The translations under genes were made by a program, and so were the position numbers. From NCBI GenBank assembly GCA_964017045.1, contig OZ024810.1, positions 9,789,562 to 9,853,561 of the forward strand: DNA of 64,000 nucleotides, given 5' to 3'. The stretch comes from Omphiscola glabra. Taxonomy: Eukaryota > Mollusca > Gastropoda > Lymnaeidae. Shown piece by piece: positions 12,256 to 25,502 of the stretch. The notes beneath the pieces are model-generated. The model saw only the letters and a program-made list of their open reading frames with translations, was not told the origin of the DNA and ran no database searches. The stretch's first letter is position 1, and every line of letters begins with the position of its first letter.

Positions 12256-12954
12256 GAATGTATAATCTGTATAACTACTGTATAATCATATTAAATGTAG
12301 CTCAACATTCGCTCACCTTTGGCTTAATCTAGAACAAATCTAAAATTGACCGACAAATTGCTAATTGCGGATAAGCGAAAATGCTGACTAATAAGAACGT
12401 GTGTTTGGACGAAAATGTTCGGTTTGCCGGAACAAAGGGTTCCTTCGGGGCTTACTTCTGGACGTTCTAGTGGCCGTACCAAAAAGAAGAAAAAATACAT
12501 GGGGTAATTATAAAGTAACAGCAAAGGGCACCGAAATGTCTATTTCGCACGAATAGTGCTCCCTCACAGTCAAAATATTAACTTAAAATATTACTTTAAA
12601 ATCGTATCCGGAAAATTGATCGACGGAAATTTGATCGAACGGAAATTTGGTCGAATCTTTTTTTTTAGTTTATACGTTAAAATTGTGCGCCAAATTTCTT
12701 TTTCAACTCATTATTTGTTTTACTATATAGTATAGTGCGTTCAAAAAGAAATTTGACGAAAATTTTAATGTCTGAACGTACAATTATACATTATTCTTAT
12801 ATGGTAGTTTATTAAAACTTGATATTACCGGTAATTAATATTAAGCATCCATTAAGGCAAGCTCACAATATGTGCAAAAGTCAACTTCAATAATATTAAT
12901 GTAGATCAGAAATTGGTCTCTTGGCTTCTTCTTTTTTTTTTTTAAAATCCTTTC
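12256..12954. other. AT-rich gene-free spacer
   Basis: GGAAATTTGATCGAACGGAAA phrases near 12620; otherwise nothing recognised. Confidence 0.55.
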
Positions 12955-14175
12955 TACTAACTTCGCTTTGGTGTCTTTAGGGCAAAAAAAACTTCGAACG
13001 GCTACTTGACCCGCTTCCCGTCAACCCATCGAGGTGAAACTTGGCACATAGACTCGTAGCAGATGAAAACACGTTCTTTCAAATTGTCAGCCCCCCCCCC
13101 CCAACTCCAACCCTCCAAAATCAGTTTTTTAATGGGAAGATGCAGGAAATACGATGACACTGATTTCAAAAAATAAAATTATGGATACTTGGGCTAAATG
13201 GGATTCTTTTTTTTTTTTTTAACCAAATATTGCAAAACGTAAAATTTTCTTTTGTTTTTTCTGAAATAGTTGGTGAAATAAATCTCCGGTTTAAAAGCAG
13301 GCGAGTCATTAGAATAGGTACTCCAACTCAAATTTTCAAATACATCTGACATAGACAAAGAGCATATCATTGGAAAGAGCTGGCTTTAAGCTTTCCAATG
13401 ACACCAAGATATTCTTTCTATCACTTATAGGAGAGAAGTTATGAATTTTTTAGTGATTTATTTTTCCCCACTATTCGGCTTTGTGTTTAATTTTTAAAGC
13501 CGTGATCGCATTATTACTTTTTTGTACTATTTTTCTTGTATCTTTTTTGCTATTAAAGTTAGAGCTATCAAATTTGGAGGAGACATTTACAATACAATGT
13601 TTAACAAAATAAAACACATGAATTATGAATTAAGTTGTTATATTTTTATTAAATATGACTTTATGAGCATATGGCGTGAATAACGACAATTGGCGGAAAA
13701 TTTAATTTTTCAAAAAGTGACATAATTACTAAACTAATATAGCTACTGCTATAAAAATTTCAATACAAACAGATAATGTCTATCTAAAAGTAAGGCACAT
13801 TTAAAATAAATGAAATACAGATCAGAAAAATTTATGCAATTTTAGAAAAAATATTTCATGAAAAGCAACCACGGCCGAGACTTTTTTTACATTAAAATAC
13901 ATCACTTTTAAACTAATAAAGCTACTGCTATAAAATTTTCAATACAAACAGATAATGTCTATCTAAAAGTAAGGCACATTTAAAATAAATGAAATACAGA
14001 TCAGAAAAATTTATGCAATTTTAGAAAAAATATTTCATGAAAAGCAACCACGGCCGAAACTTTTTCACATTTAAATACTTAACTTTTAAACTAATAAAGC
14101 TACTGCAAACAAATTTTCAGTAATAATAGTTTGTGAAATAAATCTCCGGTTTAAAAGCAGGCGAGTCATTAGAAT
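12955..14175. mobile_element. interspersed repeat R2 with internal 180-bp tandem
   Basis: The left part (GACCCGCTTCCCGTCAACCC, GAGGTGAAACTTGGCACATAG) recurs at 46135-46290. The right part (AACTAATAAAGCTACTG, CAGATAATGTCTATCT) recurs at 46370-46440 in the same order, so both are pieces of one dispersed element. At 13729-14125 the right part is tandemly repeated with a period of about 180 bp (two full copies and a stub). A 44-bp block beginning TGAAATAAATCTCCGGTTTA occurs at 13273 and again at 14132. Confidence 0.65.
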
Positions 14176-14315
14176 TAGAATATCACTATTAAAAAAAAAT
14201 TAAAAATGAATGTAATAGATGTATAAGAAGGACGTTGATTATGAGGATTGTTTAATTAATTGTGAAATTCCAAATTTTCATTGATGTACGAAGAAAGTAA
14301 AAATAGGTTTATTGG

Positions 14316-17300
14316 TTGGATCAACTTGGCACCTTGAATCAGCATTCTCTGCCGTGGGATTGGAACAGTTTGGCACCTTGAGTCGCCATTCTCTACCATG
14401 TGGATTGGATCAGTTTGGCACCTTGAGTCGGCATTGTCTACCATGGGATTGGATCAGTTTGGCACCTTGAATCATCATTCTCTGCCATGGGATTGGATCA
14501 GTTTGGCACATTGAATCAGCATTCTCTACCATGGGATAGGATTAGCTTGGCACATTGAATCAGCATTCTCTGCCGTGGGATTGGATCAGTTTGGCACCTT
14601 GAGTCGCCATTCTCTACCATGTGGATTGGATCAGTTTGGCACATTGAATCAGCATTCTCTACCATGGGATAGGATTAGCTTGGCACATTGAATCAGCATT
14701 CTCTACCCTGGGATTGGATACGCTTGACACATTGAATCAGCATTCTCTACCATGGGATTGGATCAGTTTGGCACATTGAATCAGCATTCTCTACCATGTG
14801 GATTGGATCAGTTTGGCACCTTGAGTCGGCTATCTCTACCATGGGATTGGATACGCTTGACACATTGAATCAGCATTCTCTACCATGGGATTGGATCAGT
14901 TTGGCACATTGAATCAGCATTCTCTACCATGGGATTGGATACGCTTGACACATTGAATCAGCATTCTCTACCATGGGATTGGATACGCTTGACACATTGA
15001 ATCAGCATTCTCTACCATGGGATTGGATACGCTTGACACATTGAATCAGCATTCTCTACCATGGGATTGGATCAGTTTGGCACATTGAATCAGCATTCTC
15101 TGCCATGGGATTGGATCAGTTTGGCACATTGAATCAGCATTCTCTACCATGGGATAGGATTAGCTTGGCACATTGAATCAGCATTCTCTACCCTGGGATT
15201 GGATACGCTTGACACATTGAATCAGCATTCTCTACCATGGGATTGGATCAGTTTGGCACATTGAATCAGCATTCTCTGCCATGGGATTGGATCAGTTTGG
15301 CACCTTGAGTCGGCATTGTCTGCCGTGGGATTGGATCAGTTTGGCACCTTGAATCATCATTCTCTGCCATGGGATTGGATCAGTTTGGCACATTGAATCA
15401 GCATTCTCTACCATGGGATAGGATTAGCTTGGCACATTGAATCAGCATTCTCTACCCTGGGATTGGATACGCTTGACACATTGAATCAGCATTCTCTGCC
15501 ATGGGATTGGATCAGTTTGGCACATTGAATCAGCATTCTCTACCATGTGGATTGGATCAGTTTGGCACCTTGAGTCGGCATTCTCTACCATGGGATTGGA
15601 TACGCTTGACACATTGAATCAGCATTCTCTACCATGGGATTGGATACGCTTGACACAGTGAATCAGCATTCTCTACCATGGGATTGGATACGCTTGACAC
15701 ATTGAATCAGCATTCTCTACCATGGGATTGGATCAGTTTGGCACATTGAATCAGCATTCTCTACCATGGGATTGGATACGCTTGACACATTGAATCAGCA
15801 TTCTCTACCATGGGATTGGATACGCTTGACACATTGAATCAGCATTCTCTACCATGGGATTGGATACGCTTGACACATTGAATCAGCATTCTCTACCATG
15901 GGATTGGATCAGTTTGGCACATTGAATCAGCATTCTCTACCATGGGATAGGATTAGCTTGGCACATTGAATCAGCATTCTCTACCATGGGATTGGATACG
16001 CTTGACACATTGAATCAGCATTCTCTACCATGGGATTGGATCAGTTTGGCACATTGAATCAGCATTCTCTACCATGTGGATTGGATCAGTTTGGCACCTT
16101 GAGTCGGCATTCTCTACCATGGGATTGGATACGCTTGACACATTGAATCAGCATTCTCTACCATGGGATTGGATACGCTTGACACATTGAATCAGCATTC
16201 TCTACCATGGGATTGGATCAGTTTGGCACATTGAATCAGCATTCTCTACCATGTGGATTGGATCAGTTTGGCACCTTGAGTCGGCATTCTCTACCATGGG
16301 ATTGGATACGCTTGACACATTGAATCAGCATTCTCTACCATGGGATTGGATCAGTTTGGCACATTGAATCAGCATTCTCTACCATGGGATTGGATACGCT
16401 TGACACATTGAATCAGCATTCTCTACCATGGGATTGGATACGCTTGACACATTGAATCAGCATTCTCTACCATGGGATTGGATACGCTTGACACATTGAA
16501 TCAGCATTCTCTACCATGGGATTGGATCAGTTTGGCACATTGAATCAGCATTCTCTACCATGGGATTGGATACGCTTGACACATTGAATCAGCATTCTCT
16601 ACCATGGGATTGGATACGCTTGACACATTGAATCAGCATTCTCTACCATGGGATAGGATTAGCTTGGCACATTGAATCAGCATTCTCTACCATGGGATTG
16701 GATACGCTTGACACATTGAATCAGCATTCTCTACCATGGGATTGGATCAGTTTGGCACATTGAATCAGCATTCTCTACCATGTGGATTGGATCAGTTTGG
16801 CACCTTGAGTCGGCATTCTCTACCATGGGATTGGATACGCTTGACACATTGAATCAGCATTCTCTACCATGGGATTGGATACGCTTGACACATTGAATCA
16901 GCATTCTCTACCATGGGATTGGATCAGTTTGGCACATTGAATCAGCATTCTCTACCATGTGGATTGGATCAGTTTGGCACCTTGAGTCGGCATTCTCTAC
17001 CATGGGATTGGATACGCTTGACACATTGAATCAGCATTCTCTACCATGGGATTGGATACGCTTGACACATTGAATCAGCATTCTCTACCATGGGATAGGA
17101 TTAGCTTGGCACATTGAATCAGCATTCTCTACCATGGGATTGGATACGCTTGACACATTGAATCAGCATTCTCTACCATGGGATTGGATCAGTTTGGCAC
17201 ATTGAACCAGCATTCTCTACCATGTGGATTGGATCAGTTTGGCACCTTGAGTCGGCATTCTCTACCATGGGATTGGATACGCTTGACACATTGAATCAGC

Positions 17301-18541
17301 ATTCTCTACCATGGGATTGGATACGCTTGACACATTGAATCAGCATTCTCTACCATGGGATTGGATCAGTTTGGCACCTTGAGTCGGCATTCTCTACCAT
17401 GGGATTGGATACGCTTGACACATTGAATCAGCATTCTCTACCATGGGATTGGATACGCTTGACACATTGAATCAGCATTCTCTACCATGGGATTGGATAC
17501 GCTTGACACATTGAATCAGCATTCTCTACCATGGGATTGGATCAGTTTGGCACATTGAATCAGCATTCTCTACCATGGGATTGGATACGCTTGACACATT
17601 GAATCAGCATTATCTACCATGGGATTGGATACGCTTGACACATTGAATCAGCATTCTCTACCATGGGATAGGATTAGCTTGGCACATTGAATCAGCATTC
17701 TCTACCATGTGGATTGGATCAGTTTGGCACCTTGAGTCGGCATTCTCTGCCGTGGGATTAGATCAGCTTGGCACATTGAATCAGCATTCTCTACCATGGG
17801 ATTGGATACGCTTGACACATTGAATCAGCATTCTCTGCCGTGGGGTTGGATCAGCATGGCACATTGAATTATACCATGGGATTGGATCAGTTTGGCACAT
17901 TGAATCAGCATTCTCTACCATGGGATTGGATCAGTTTGGCACCTTGAGTCGGCATTCTCTGCCGTGGGATTGGATCAGCTTGGCACATTGAATCAGCATT
18001 CTCTACCATGGGATTGGATACGCTTGACACATTGAATCAGCATTCTCTGCCGTGGGATTGGATCAGCTTGGCACATTGAATTATACCATGGGATTGGATC
18101 AGTTTGGCACCTTGAGTCGGCATTCTCTGCCGTGGGATTGGATCAGCTTGGCACATTGAATCAGCATTCTCTACCATGGGATTGGATACGCTTGACACAT
18201 TGAATCAGCATTCTCTGCCGTGGGATTGGATCAGCTTGGCACATTGAATTATACCATGGGATTGGATCAGTTTGGCACATTGAATCAGCATTCTCTACCA
18301 TGGGATTGGATCAGTTTGGCACATTGAATCAGCATTCTCTACCATGGGATTGGATCAGTTTGGCACATTGAATCAGCATTCTCTACCATGGGATTGGATC
18401 AGTTTGGCACATTGAATCAGCATTCTCTACCATGGGATTGGATCCGCTTGGCACATTGAATCAGCATCCTCTACCATGGGATTGGATCAGTTTGGCACCT
18501 TGAATCAGCATTCTCTACCATGGGATTGGATCAGCTTGGCT
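14316..18541. repeat. 4.2-kb minisatellite of a 44-bp unit with higher-order structure
   Basis: About 95 copies of a unit containing CATGGGATTGGATACGCTTG and ACACATTGAATCAGCATTCT. Four main variants exist: A (GGATACGCTTGAC), B (GGATCAGTTTGGCACATTG), C (45 bp, CATGTGGATTGG with CTTGAGTCGG) and D (GGATAGGATTAGCTTGG). The block order D-A-B-C-A-A-B-C occurs around 15940-16290 and again about 706 bp later, around 16646-16995. Short units with GAATTATACC appear near 17869, 18080 and 18249. No gene within. Confidence 0.97.
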
Positions 18542-19294
18542 CTGGGACTCGGCTCCCTGTACAATGCTGTTCGTCAGGTCCAAGATACGGATCCCGGATT
18601 GCGGATGTGAATGTGGAGGAAGAGATGGCGACGCGACACGGCCACAAGTTCAAGAACTGAACCAACATTTTATCGTGCGGCTTGTTAACAAACGTGTTTA
18701 TCTCATTTCTCATCAAATTATTTTTTTTAAATATAACTGTGCAGTCAATGACTTCAGTGAGTTTATTTAGTGGTAGTATTTCATGATTTATTTATAGCGT
18801 CGTGAATTTAACTTTTTCATCGGTCACTGCAGTGTTTCTTTTAATGTTTTTTTGGTGGGTACTGTGTGTGTGGGGGGGGGGGTAGATAGACGAAGAGGGA
18901 CGGATGTCAATAATAACAAATACATCTAATTTACTTTTTAATGACGTGATGTTTTTCTATGTTTAAAGTATTTTAAGCAAAACACTGTTTTTTGGGGTTT
19001 TTTTGAGAATTGTTGAGATACTTCCACTTTGGATTAGGCTTTTTCTCTTCCGATTTTACTTTATTGATCGCCAATGTCTTCTCTCATGAACCCATAATGA
19101 TAGGGAATAAAGTTTTCCTTTTCGTGCTCGTGAGCGGATATTAGGGCTTTGGCGTAATAACCGTAATGCTTGGACGGAGCGCAGCGAGCAGAGAAGCATT
19201 TCAGGCATGTTGATGTGGGGCAAACACATGTGGGGGTGGGGGGTGGAGGCGGTGGGTGTGTGAAGGCGGTTTTGATGTGTGGGTGGCATTGAAT
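18542..19294. other. spacer between the 44-bp and 53-bp arrays
   Basis: Contains a short G-run (18870-18880) and ORFs on both strands at 18531-18770 and 19056-19346, without family signatures. Nothing supported. Confidence 0.55.
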
Positions 19295-20130
19295 ATTCAT
19301 TGTAAAATAATTGTCCTCCATCACAACGTGTGTATTTGACATTCAATCTTGATTGTAAAATAATTGTCCTCCATCACAACGTGTGTATTTGACATTCAAT
19401 CTTAAATGTAAAATAATTGTCCTCCATCACAACTTGTGTATTTGGCATTCAATCTTGATTGCAAAATAATTGTCCTCCATCACAACGTGTGTATTTGGCA
19501 TTCAATCTTGATTGTAAAATAATTGTCCTCCATCACACGTGTGTATCTGACATTCAATCTTGATTGTAAAATAATTGTCCTCCATCACAACGTGTGTATT
19601 TGACATTCAATCTTGATTGTAAAATAATTGTCCTCCATCACAATGTGTGTATTTGGCATTCAATCTTGATTGTAAAATAATTGTCCTCCATCACAACGTG
19701 TGTATTTGACATTCAATCTTAATTGTAAAATAATTGTCCTCCATCACACGTGTGTATTTGACATTCAATCTTGATTGTAAAATAATTGTCCTCCATCACA
19801 ACTTGTGTATTTGGCATTCAATCTTGATTGCAAATTAATTGTCCTCCATCACAACGTGTGTATTTGGCATTCAATCTTGATTGTAAAATAATTGTCCTCT
19901 ATCACACGTGTGTATTTGACATTCAATCTTGATTGTAAAATAATTGTCCTCCATCACAACGTGTGTATTTGACATTCAATCTTGATTGTAAAATAATTGT
20001 CCTCCATCACAATGTGTGTATTTGGCATTCAATCTTGATTGTAAAATAATTGTCCTCCATCACAACGTGTGTATTTGACATTCAATCTTAATTGTAAAAT
20101 AATTGTCCTCCATCACAACGTGTGTATTTT
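19295..20130. repeat. 53-bp minisatellite with a 7-unit higher-order period
   Basis: About 15 copies of a unit with GTGTGTATTTGACATTCAAT, CTTGATTGTAAAATAATTGT and CCTCCATCACAAC. Marker variants recur about 370 bp apart (ACTTGTGTATTTGGC at 19433 and 19802; AATGTGTGTATTTGGC at 19642 and 20011). Confidence 0.95.
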
Positions 20131-20239
20131 TGTCAAAACAATTTTTTTTTAAAAAATATTATTTCTTAAATTATTTATTTTTCTGTTCGTGGGGTGCTCA
20201 GCGCCCAAAGCACCCTACCCGGAGAGACGATACTGATGC

Positions 20240-20242
<3 letters not shown>

Positions 20243-20303
<61 letters not shown>
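20243..20303. repeat. poly-A run of 61
   Basis: Uninterrupted A run, followed about 100 bases later by a T run of 21 (20402-20422). It could be a retroposon tail or simple slippage; no retroposon body is recognised beside it. Confidence 0.9.
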
Positions 20304-20307
<4 letters not shown>

Positions 20308-20969
20308 TGAAGAGAGAGAAAAGAAAATTCAATCCATTTCAATTGAGGATAATACCAGGGGATTTAATGAGATTTGGCGTGATTGGCGTGCTCATTCAAT
20401 CTTTTTTTTTTTTTTTTTTTTTAAACCGCACAGGAATAACAGCGTCCGTTCACGAATTCTATTTCCTTGAAAAGCATTGAAGAGAAAGCAAAGGCTAGAT
20501 ATACAGATGCAATCATTCAGAGCTTTCAAAGTATTAGCCTAGTATATCATCATTGGCGGATTGGGGGGGGGGGGGGTCATATTGTTCAAATATAGGTCAA
20601 TATTATTTGTAACTTTAACCTATTTATTAGGGGGTAGTCCTTTTAAAAAGGACATCCACTGAGACCGGGAAGGGTGGGGTGTTTAAAGGTGGACCTGGAC
20701 CGGGTGGGGGTGGAAAGGATCTTGTGGGCATCCGCAAGCAAAACTTTTTTTGTTAAGTGGTCCATTAGGCCCACTGCAGTATGTTCTTTGGGGGTGACCT
20801 ATTTGGGAAGTTTCGCAAAATGAAAATACAATCCTAAACCACTAAGAGTTTAGTAGTTGAAACTTCCCAAGGGATATCGCTCTACATCCTTTCCCCCTCC
20901 ATTTTATCAACAACTGTAGACAATGCAAGTTTTTTCTCTGGTTGGCTCGAATCGAATGACTTATGTTAA
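20304..20969. other. gene-free spacer
   Basis: T-run, poly-G run (20563-20576) and G-rich patches; nothing recognised. Confidence 0.55.
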
Positions 20970-21115
20970 AGGCCCATCAATAAATTACGTAGACACCAAC
21001 ATCGTCCATCCTTTTGCCCTTTCCCCCACCCCTTTTTTATGTGTCCGTACAATAAGCTCACAGCCCCCCCCGTCCCACCCCCAACTAAAAATTGGCCCGC
21101 CCCGGTGGGTAGGGC
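20970..21115. mobile_element. second fragment of the GTCCATTAATTA-type dispersed repeat
   Basis: Starts AAAGGCCCATCAATAAATTACG and runs into a C-rich segment. Related to 10670-10770. Confidence 0.4.
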
Positions 21116-21158
21116 GCCAACCCTAAGTACGCATCAGCTCTGAGATAATATGGGAAAT

Positions 21159-21318
21159 CAGACCTGTTTACTCTTACAATTTTGGCGTACAGTGTACGAT
21201 TTTGAGGTGTATACATTTATATATTCTGTATGTTTATTTTGTACTATTAAGATAATGTATTGAACGATTTTTGTGATGACATTGCACGAGTTTAAGAGTT
21301 TGACGGTAAACAGGTCTG
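21159..21318. mobile_element. CAGACCTGTTTAC MITE, copy 2
   Basis: 160 bp, opposite orientation, flanked by a perfect 6-bp GGAAAT duplication. Confidence 0.85.
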
Positions 21319-21420
21319 GGAAATGTATATTACTTTTTAAAAAAGGGGGGAGGGCTTTGGGAGGGTGTAGTGTTAAGACTTGATTTTTTTTTTTTTTTTT
21401 TTTTAAGTTAACCACCGTTA

Positions 21421-21608
21421 CAGTGGCGTAGCGAGCTTAACTCGCGCCCGGGGCACAATACCTATTTAGCGCCCCCCCCATACCTTTTTAGCGCCCCCCC
21501 TTTATTCGAAAACCATACAATATATAGTAAAATATACCATTTGGCGCCCCTTTGTGAGTAGCGCCCGGGGCATGATGCCCCCCTTGCTCCCCCTTCACTA
21601 CGCCACTG
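21421..21608. mobile_element. hAT-like MITE with CAGTGGCGTAGCGAG ends, copy 1
   Basis: 188 bp. Ends CAGTGGCGTAGCGAG and CTACGCCACTG, duplication CACCGTTA/CACCTTTA. The interior holds GCGCCCGGGGCA at both sides. Same family as 25297-25462, in reverse orientation. Confidence 0.85.
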
Positions 21609-24284
21609 CACCTTTAAATTGTTGTTGTTTTTTTCCTATTTCACAATACAAATCTATTTCATTTATTACACGTTTTATCTTACAATGGTGAATCTGAACG
21701 CCTAAAATGGCAGGGAAATTTACATTGATTCTTCTTGAGCAGCAGAATGGAGACTTCCTTTTTTTTTTTTGTCTTCACACTTTTTAAAGGCTTTTTATTT
21801 AAGGTACCATTTTTGGGTAAAATAAAAGTATGAGAAGAACTGCCGTAAACGCTATGAAATTGTCTGTCGTGGATCCAGGTCCAGCGCCCCCCCCCCCCCC
21901 CAAAATCCCCACACCCACACTAATTATTATTATTTATTTTTTTTTGCCTGTGCAACTTTTGGTTCATCCCAACGAAATAACATGATGAACACACACAAAA
22001 AAATTCAAGCTTGAACACAGTTGTTTTCGAATCTAAGCAGAGCAGGGACAGTTGCGCTATCCATTCATCCCTTGCGGGGGGGGGGGGGGGTGTTGTGCTA
22101 CACGAGGGCTTTTTGCAGCCCGAGACAGAATGAGGCTAACGGATATCCTGGTTGGTACTTTGGTCAGAGATCTCCCCCCCCCCCCCCCCCCCGAATCCGG
22201 CCACTGAGTTATCTGTGGGCGGCCTCCCTGGGTGGGGGGCGGAGCGGGGTGGCTTTGACTAATGACCACGAAATAGAAATCAACACCGCTTAGCCTGAAT
22301 TAAGTTCTAAGCGCCACGACTTGTGGGTTCATATCATAAAGTGGCGCCGCGGAAGTTTTTTGACGACCCCGGCGGAGGACTTTGAGTTTTATAAGATTGA
22401 CAGTGTCGGACCAATGAACTGGTGTAGAAGGATTTGGGGGGGGGGTTGTTATGATCTTAAGGAACCCAAATTATTTCACTAAATCTTTTCACACAGGAAA
22501 GAAAAAAGGGGGGGGGGGTGAGGAGGCAGTCCAAACCACGCTGCAATTTTTTTCTTTATAATTGGTGACGGGATTTTCGTGGTTTTTTTTCCTGGAAGGT
22601 GAGCGGCAAAAGCTTGGTCCGTCCGGTAGGGGCGGGGGGGGGGGGGGTGGCACCCACCCTCTGTACGCCTCTGGCTTCGCACACATGTTATATTTATTAG
22701 TTGAGGAATGCTCTGGGTTAGCTTTTAGTACACAGCTTATTATAAAGTTTGTTTTTTTAAATTTATTTTTAAATCTATCAAAATTATGTCCACTCTCACG
22801 TTATCAAGTGTTTGAATATGTATTTAAATTTGTATCTGGAAACAAAATATGGAAATATTTATTGTTTCCCATTTCGTTTTTTATTTATTTATTTTTTTTT
22901 ATTTTTTTTTTCCTTCAATGTTTTTTCCAATTTTCACCTTCATTAATTTCATAAATTTGATACATTCGAAAATATTTTTTTCCCACAAAAAGTTTTTATA
23001 TGCCCTTTTACGTATAGATATTTCCATAAAGCGCTATAGAATACCCCAATAGCATCAATCTAATCCGCCAATGACAGCTACAACATAATTAAACATTAAA
23101 AAAAAATAAAACACGAATCTTGCTCAACTCCCATGAATTGCCCCTGAAGTTAAATGGATATTATTTCTGCAATCGGTATTGATCGCCTCCCCTTGTTCGG
23201 TCTGGGTTTTGGGCTGCCATTTGTCCACGACTGAGTTCGCCCCGTCGTTTCCTGTGGAGAGGCTCGTGGCTCCTCACAAAAAAAATGGCTTCTGTGTTGA
23301 GATTCGTGGGGTCAGGATTAAAAGAATTTGGGGGGGGGGGGGGCATTTTAAGGGTGTCCTTCGATGGCCTCTTTGCGCGTTGGTCTCTTCCGTTTGTTTG
23401 TTTGCTTGTTAGTCGATACCATGACGTCATGGCTCGGGCTTGTTTTATAAGACATACTTTTACACAAGGAGACAGAAAGTCTCTCTCCCTCGCTTTCTCT
23501 CTCTCTCCCTCGCTTTCTCTCTCTCTCGCCTTCTTTCTCTCTCTCTCTCTTTCTCTCGCTTTCTCTCTCTCTCTCGTTTTCTCTCTCTCTCGTTTTCTTT
23601 CTCTCTCTCGTTTTCTCTCTCTCATTAACTTTGACTGTCTCTTCCTTTTTCATCTTTTCCTGTCCCAAAACTTATTGACAGCAGTTCGCTGTGCTTCACC
23701 ATTGATTTAAATCACATGTCTCTCTCCCAACAAGAATTTTTTTTTTTTAAAAAACGGTTCATTGATCGAAAAAACACACAAACCTAAGCTTTTCACGACA
23801 AATACAATGTTATTATAAAATCAATATTAAAAAAACAACTCAACTTTTTAACGTATAGGAAAGGAACAAAGCTTACCGGGGGGGGGGGGGGTGAAGGGGG
23901 GTTGCAAATGAAAGACCACGTGATCCATCCTACAAGACAAGTGAGTAAGTTACCCCCCCCCACCCCCACCAAAAAAAAAATTGATTCGTCTTAAACATTT
24001 CCAATTACAGATTTATGATACAGTTCATCTTTTTTTTTGTTTTAACGGCTAAAATTTCAGTTGTAAATTCTTGTCTCTGCTAGTGAGTAAAAATAAAAAA
24101 ATAAAAATTTAAAACACGATTGTATTCGGTTATTTGCTTGTCTGAATGTTGTGGTCAAAACAATTTTTCGACCACTTCAGATTCTACCGAAACGATCGTC
24201 TTCAATTTGAGGAGAGTATTAATAAGAAAAGTTATAGCACTGTGTGGTCTATAATATGCATTACGGTGTGCAGCTCGGGGTAAA
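21609..24284. other. gene-free spacer rich in poly-G/poly-C and T runs
   Basis: Holds at least eight G or C runs of nine or more (for example 22077-22090, 22174-22192, 22630-22647, 23328-23342, 23878-23891) and the (CT)n tract. No gene or transposon ends recognised. Confidence 0.6.
23478..23626. repeat. (CT)n/(TCTCG) pyrimidine microsatellite
   Basis: About 150 bp of CTCTCTCT with CGCTTT or CGTTTT interruptions. The Arg/Glu ORFs on the other strand are artefacts. Confidence 0.93.
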
Positions 24285-24620
24285 CGAACCTTCAGTCGGG
24301 GCCTGGTAGCCTTCTTCAGTCGGGGCCTGGTAGCTTTCAGTCGGGGCCGGGTGACCTTCAGTCGGCACGGGTAGCCTTCAATCGGAGCCGGGTGACCTTC
24401 AGTCGGGACCGGGTAGCCTTCAGTCGGGGCCGGGTTGCCTTTAGTCGGGGCCGGGTGACCTTCAGTCGGGAGCGGGTAGCCTTCAGTCGGAGCCGGGTGA
24501 CCTTCAGTCGGGACCGGGTAGCCTTCAGTCGGGCCTGGGTAGCCTTTAATCGGGGCCAGGTAGCCTTCAGTCGTGGGTCGGTTAGCCTTCAGTCGGGGCC
24601 GGGTAGCCTTCAGTCGCTCA
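24285..24620. repeat. 21-bp minisatellite
   Basis: About 15 copies of a unit near GCCTTCAGTCGGGGCCGGGT. Since 21 is seven codons, a minus-strand ORF of 181 codons stays open, giving PTEGYPA-like repeats. No splice or initiation context supports translation. Confidence 0.93.
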
Positions 24621-25296
24621 AATTTCACAAACACGACATGACGTAACCGGTCTGCTACCTCGGTTCGTGCACAACGAATCGTGACACAGGTCGACTTCAC
24701 TCTAATCTTTTTTTTTTAAATTGATATATGATATTTTTTAAAGATGATAACAATAATCTAATACTGCACCAGGAGCTTGCAATCTAACAAACTGAACACA
24801 TGGGGACCCCCCCTCCAGTGGATGGGACCCCCTTAAACCTTGGATATCAACTCATCCAAGAGAATGAGAAAGGCAGACCCTGAAATCAAACCACGGAGAT
24901 GGAGTCTCGTACGGGCGTTTTAAAAAATTCCGACAACTCCTTTGAAAATAGAACGCACGCAGACACACACACACATACACACTGCTGGTGATTTACTGTA
25001 TCCCGGTCTATTTCCGGTCGTCTTGACTGAGTCTTTCCCCCTTGGTTCCAACAGGCAAGGACGAAGAGAAGAATCGAGCAACTGTCCCTCACGAGGCTAC
25101 TATTTGCTCAAGTCGAAAATTGCTTGGTCACCTTTCAATTTTAAATTGGATGTGGGTGTGGTGGAGGTGGTGTCCCATTAAAATATTGCTTCCATTTCAT
25201 GGTCTAGGAAAAGTTCAGTCGAAATTCGGACAAAAATAGCTAATCACTGAACGACAGACCGCCCCCCCCACCCCACCCCCCACTTTTGTGCGCCAC
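24621..25296. other. gene-free spacer
   Basis: A short (CA)n at 24962-24980 and a C-rich run before the MITE. Nothing else seen. Confidence 0.5.
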
Positions 25297-25462
25297 CAGT
25301 GGCGTAGCGAGGGGGGGCAAGGGGCATCATGCCCCGGGCGCTACTCACAAAGGGGCGCCAAATGGTATATTTTACATATAATATTGTATGGTTTTCGAAT
25401 GGGGGGGGGGGCGCTAAAAAGGTATTGTGCCCCGGGCGCGAGTTAAGCTCGCTACGCCACTG
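25297..25462. mobile_element. hAT-like MITE with CAGTGGCGTAGCGAG ends, copy 2
   Basis: 166 bp. Ends CAGTGGCGTAGCGAG and CTCGCTACGCCACTG, duplication TGCGCCAC/TGCGCCTC. The interior matches the reverse complement of the 21.4 kb copy. Confidence 0.87.
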
Positions 25463-25502
25463 TGCGCCTCTTACGGTTCCCAGTGTTAATAATTTCTTAG
25501 AT

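Noticed and set aside
14256..14444. Small ORF at the left edge of the 44-bp array
   Set aside because: Read through the repeat unit; no support.
23161..23668. Arg/Glu-rich ORFs
   Set aside because: Antisense of a (CT)n microsatellite.
24155..24700. 181-codon minus-strand ORF with PTEGYPA-like heptapeptides
   Set aside because: The unit is 21 bp, so openness is expected. No flanking splice sites or homology seen.
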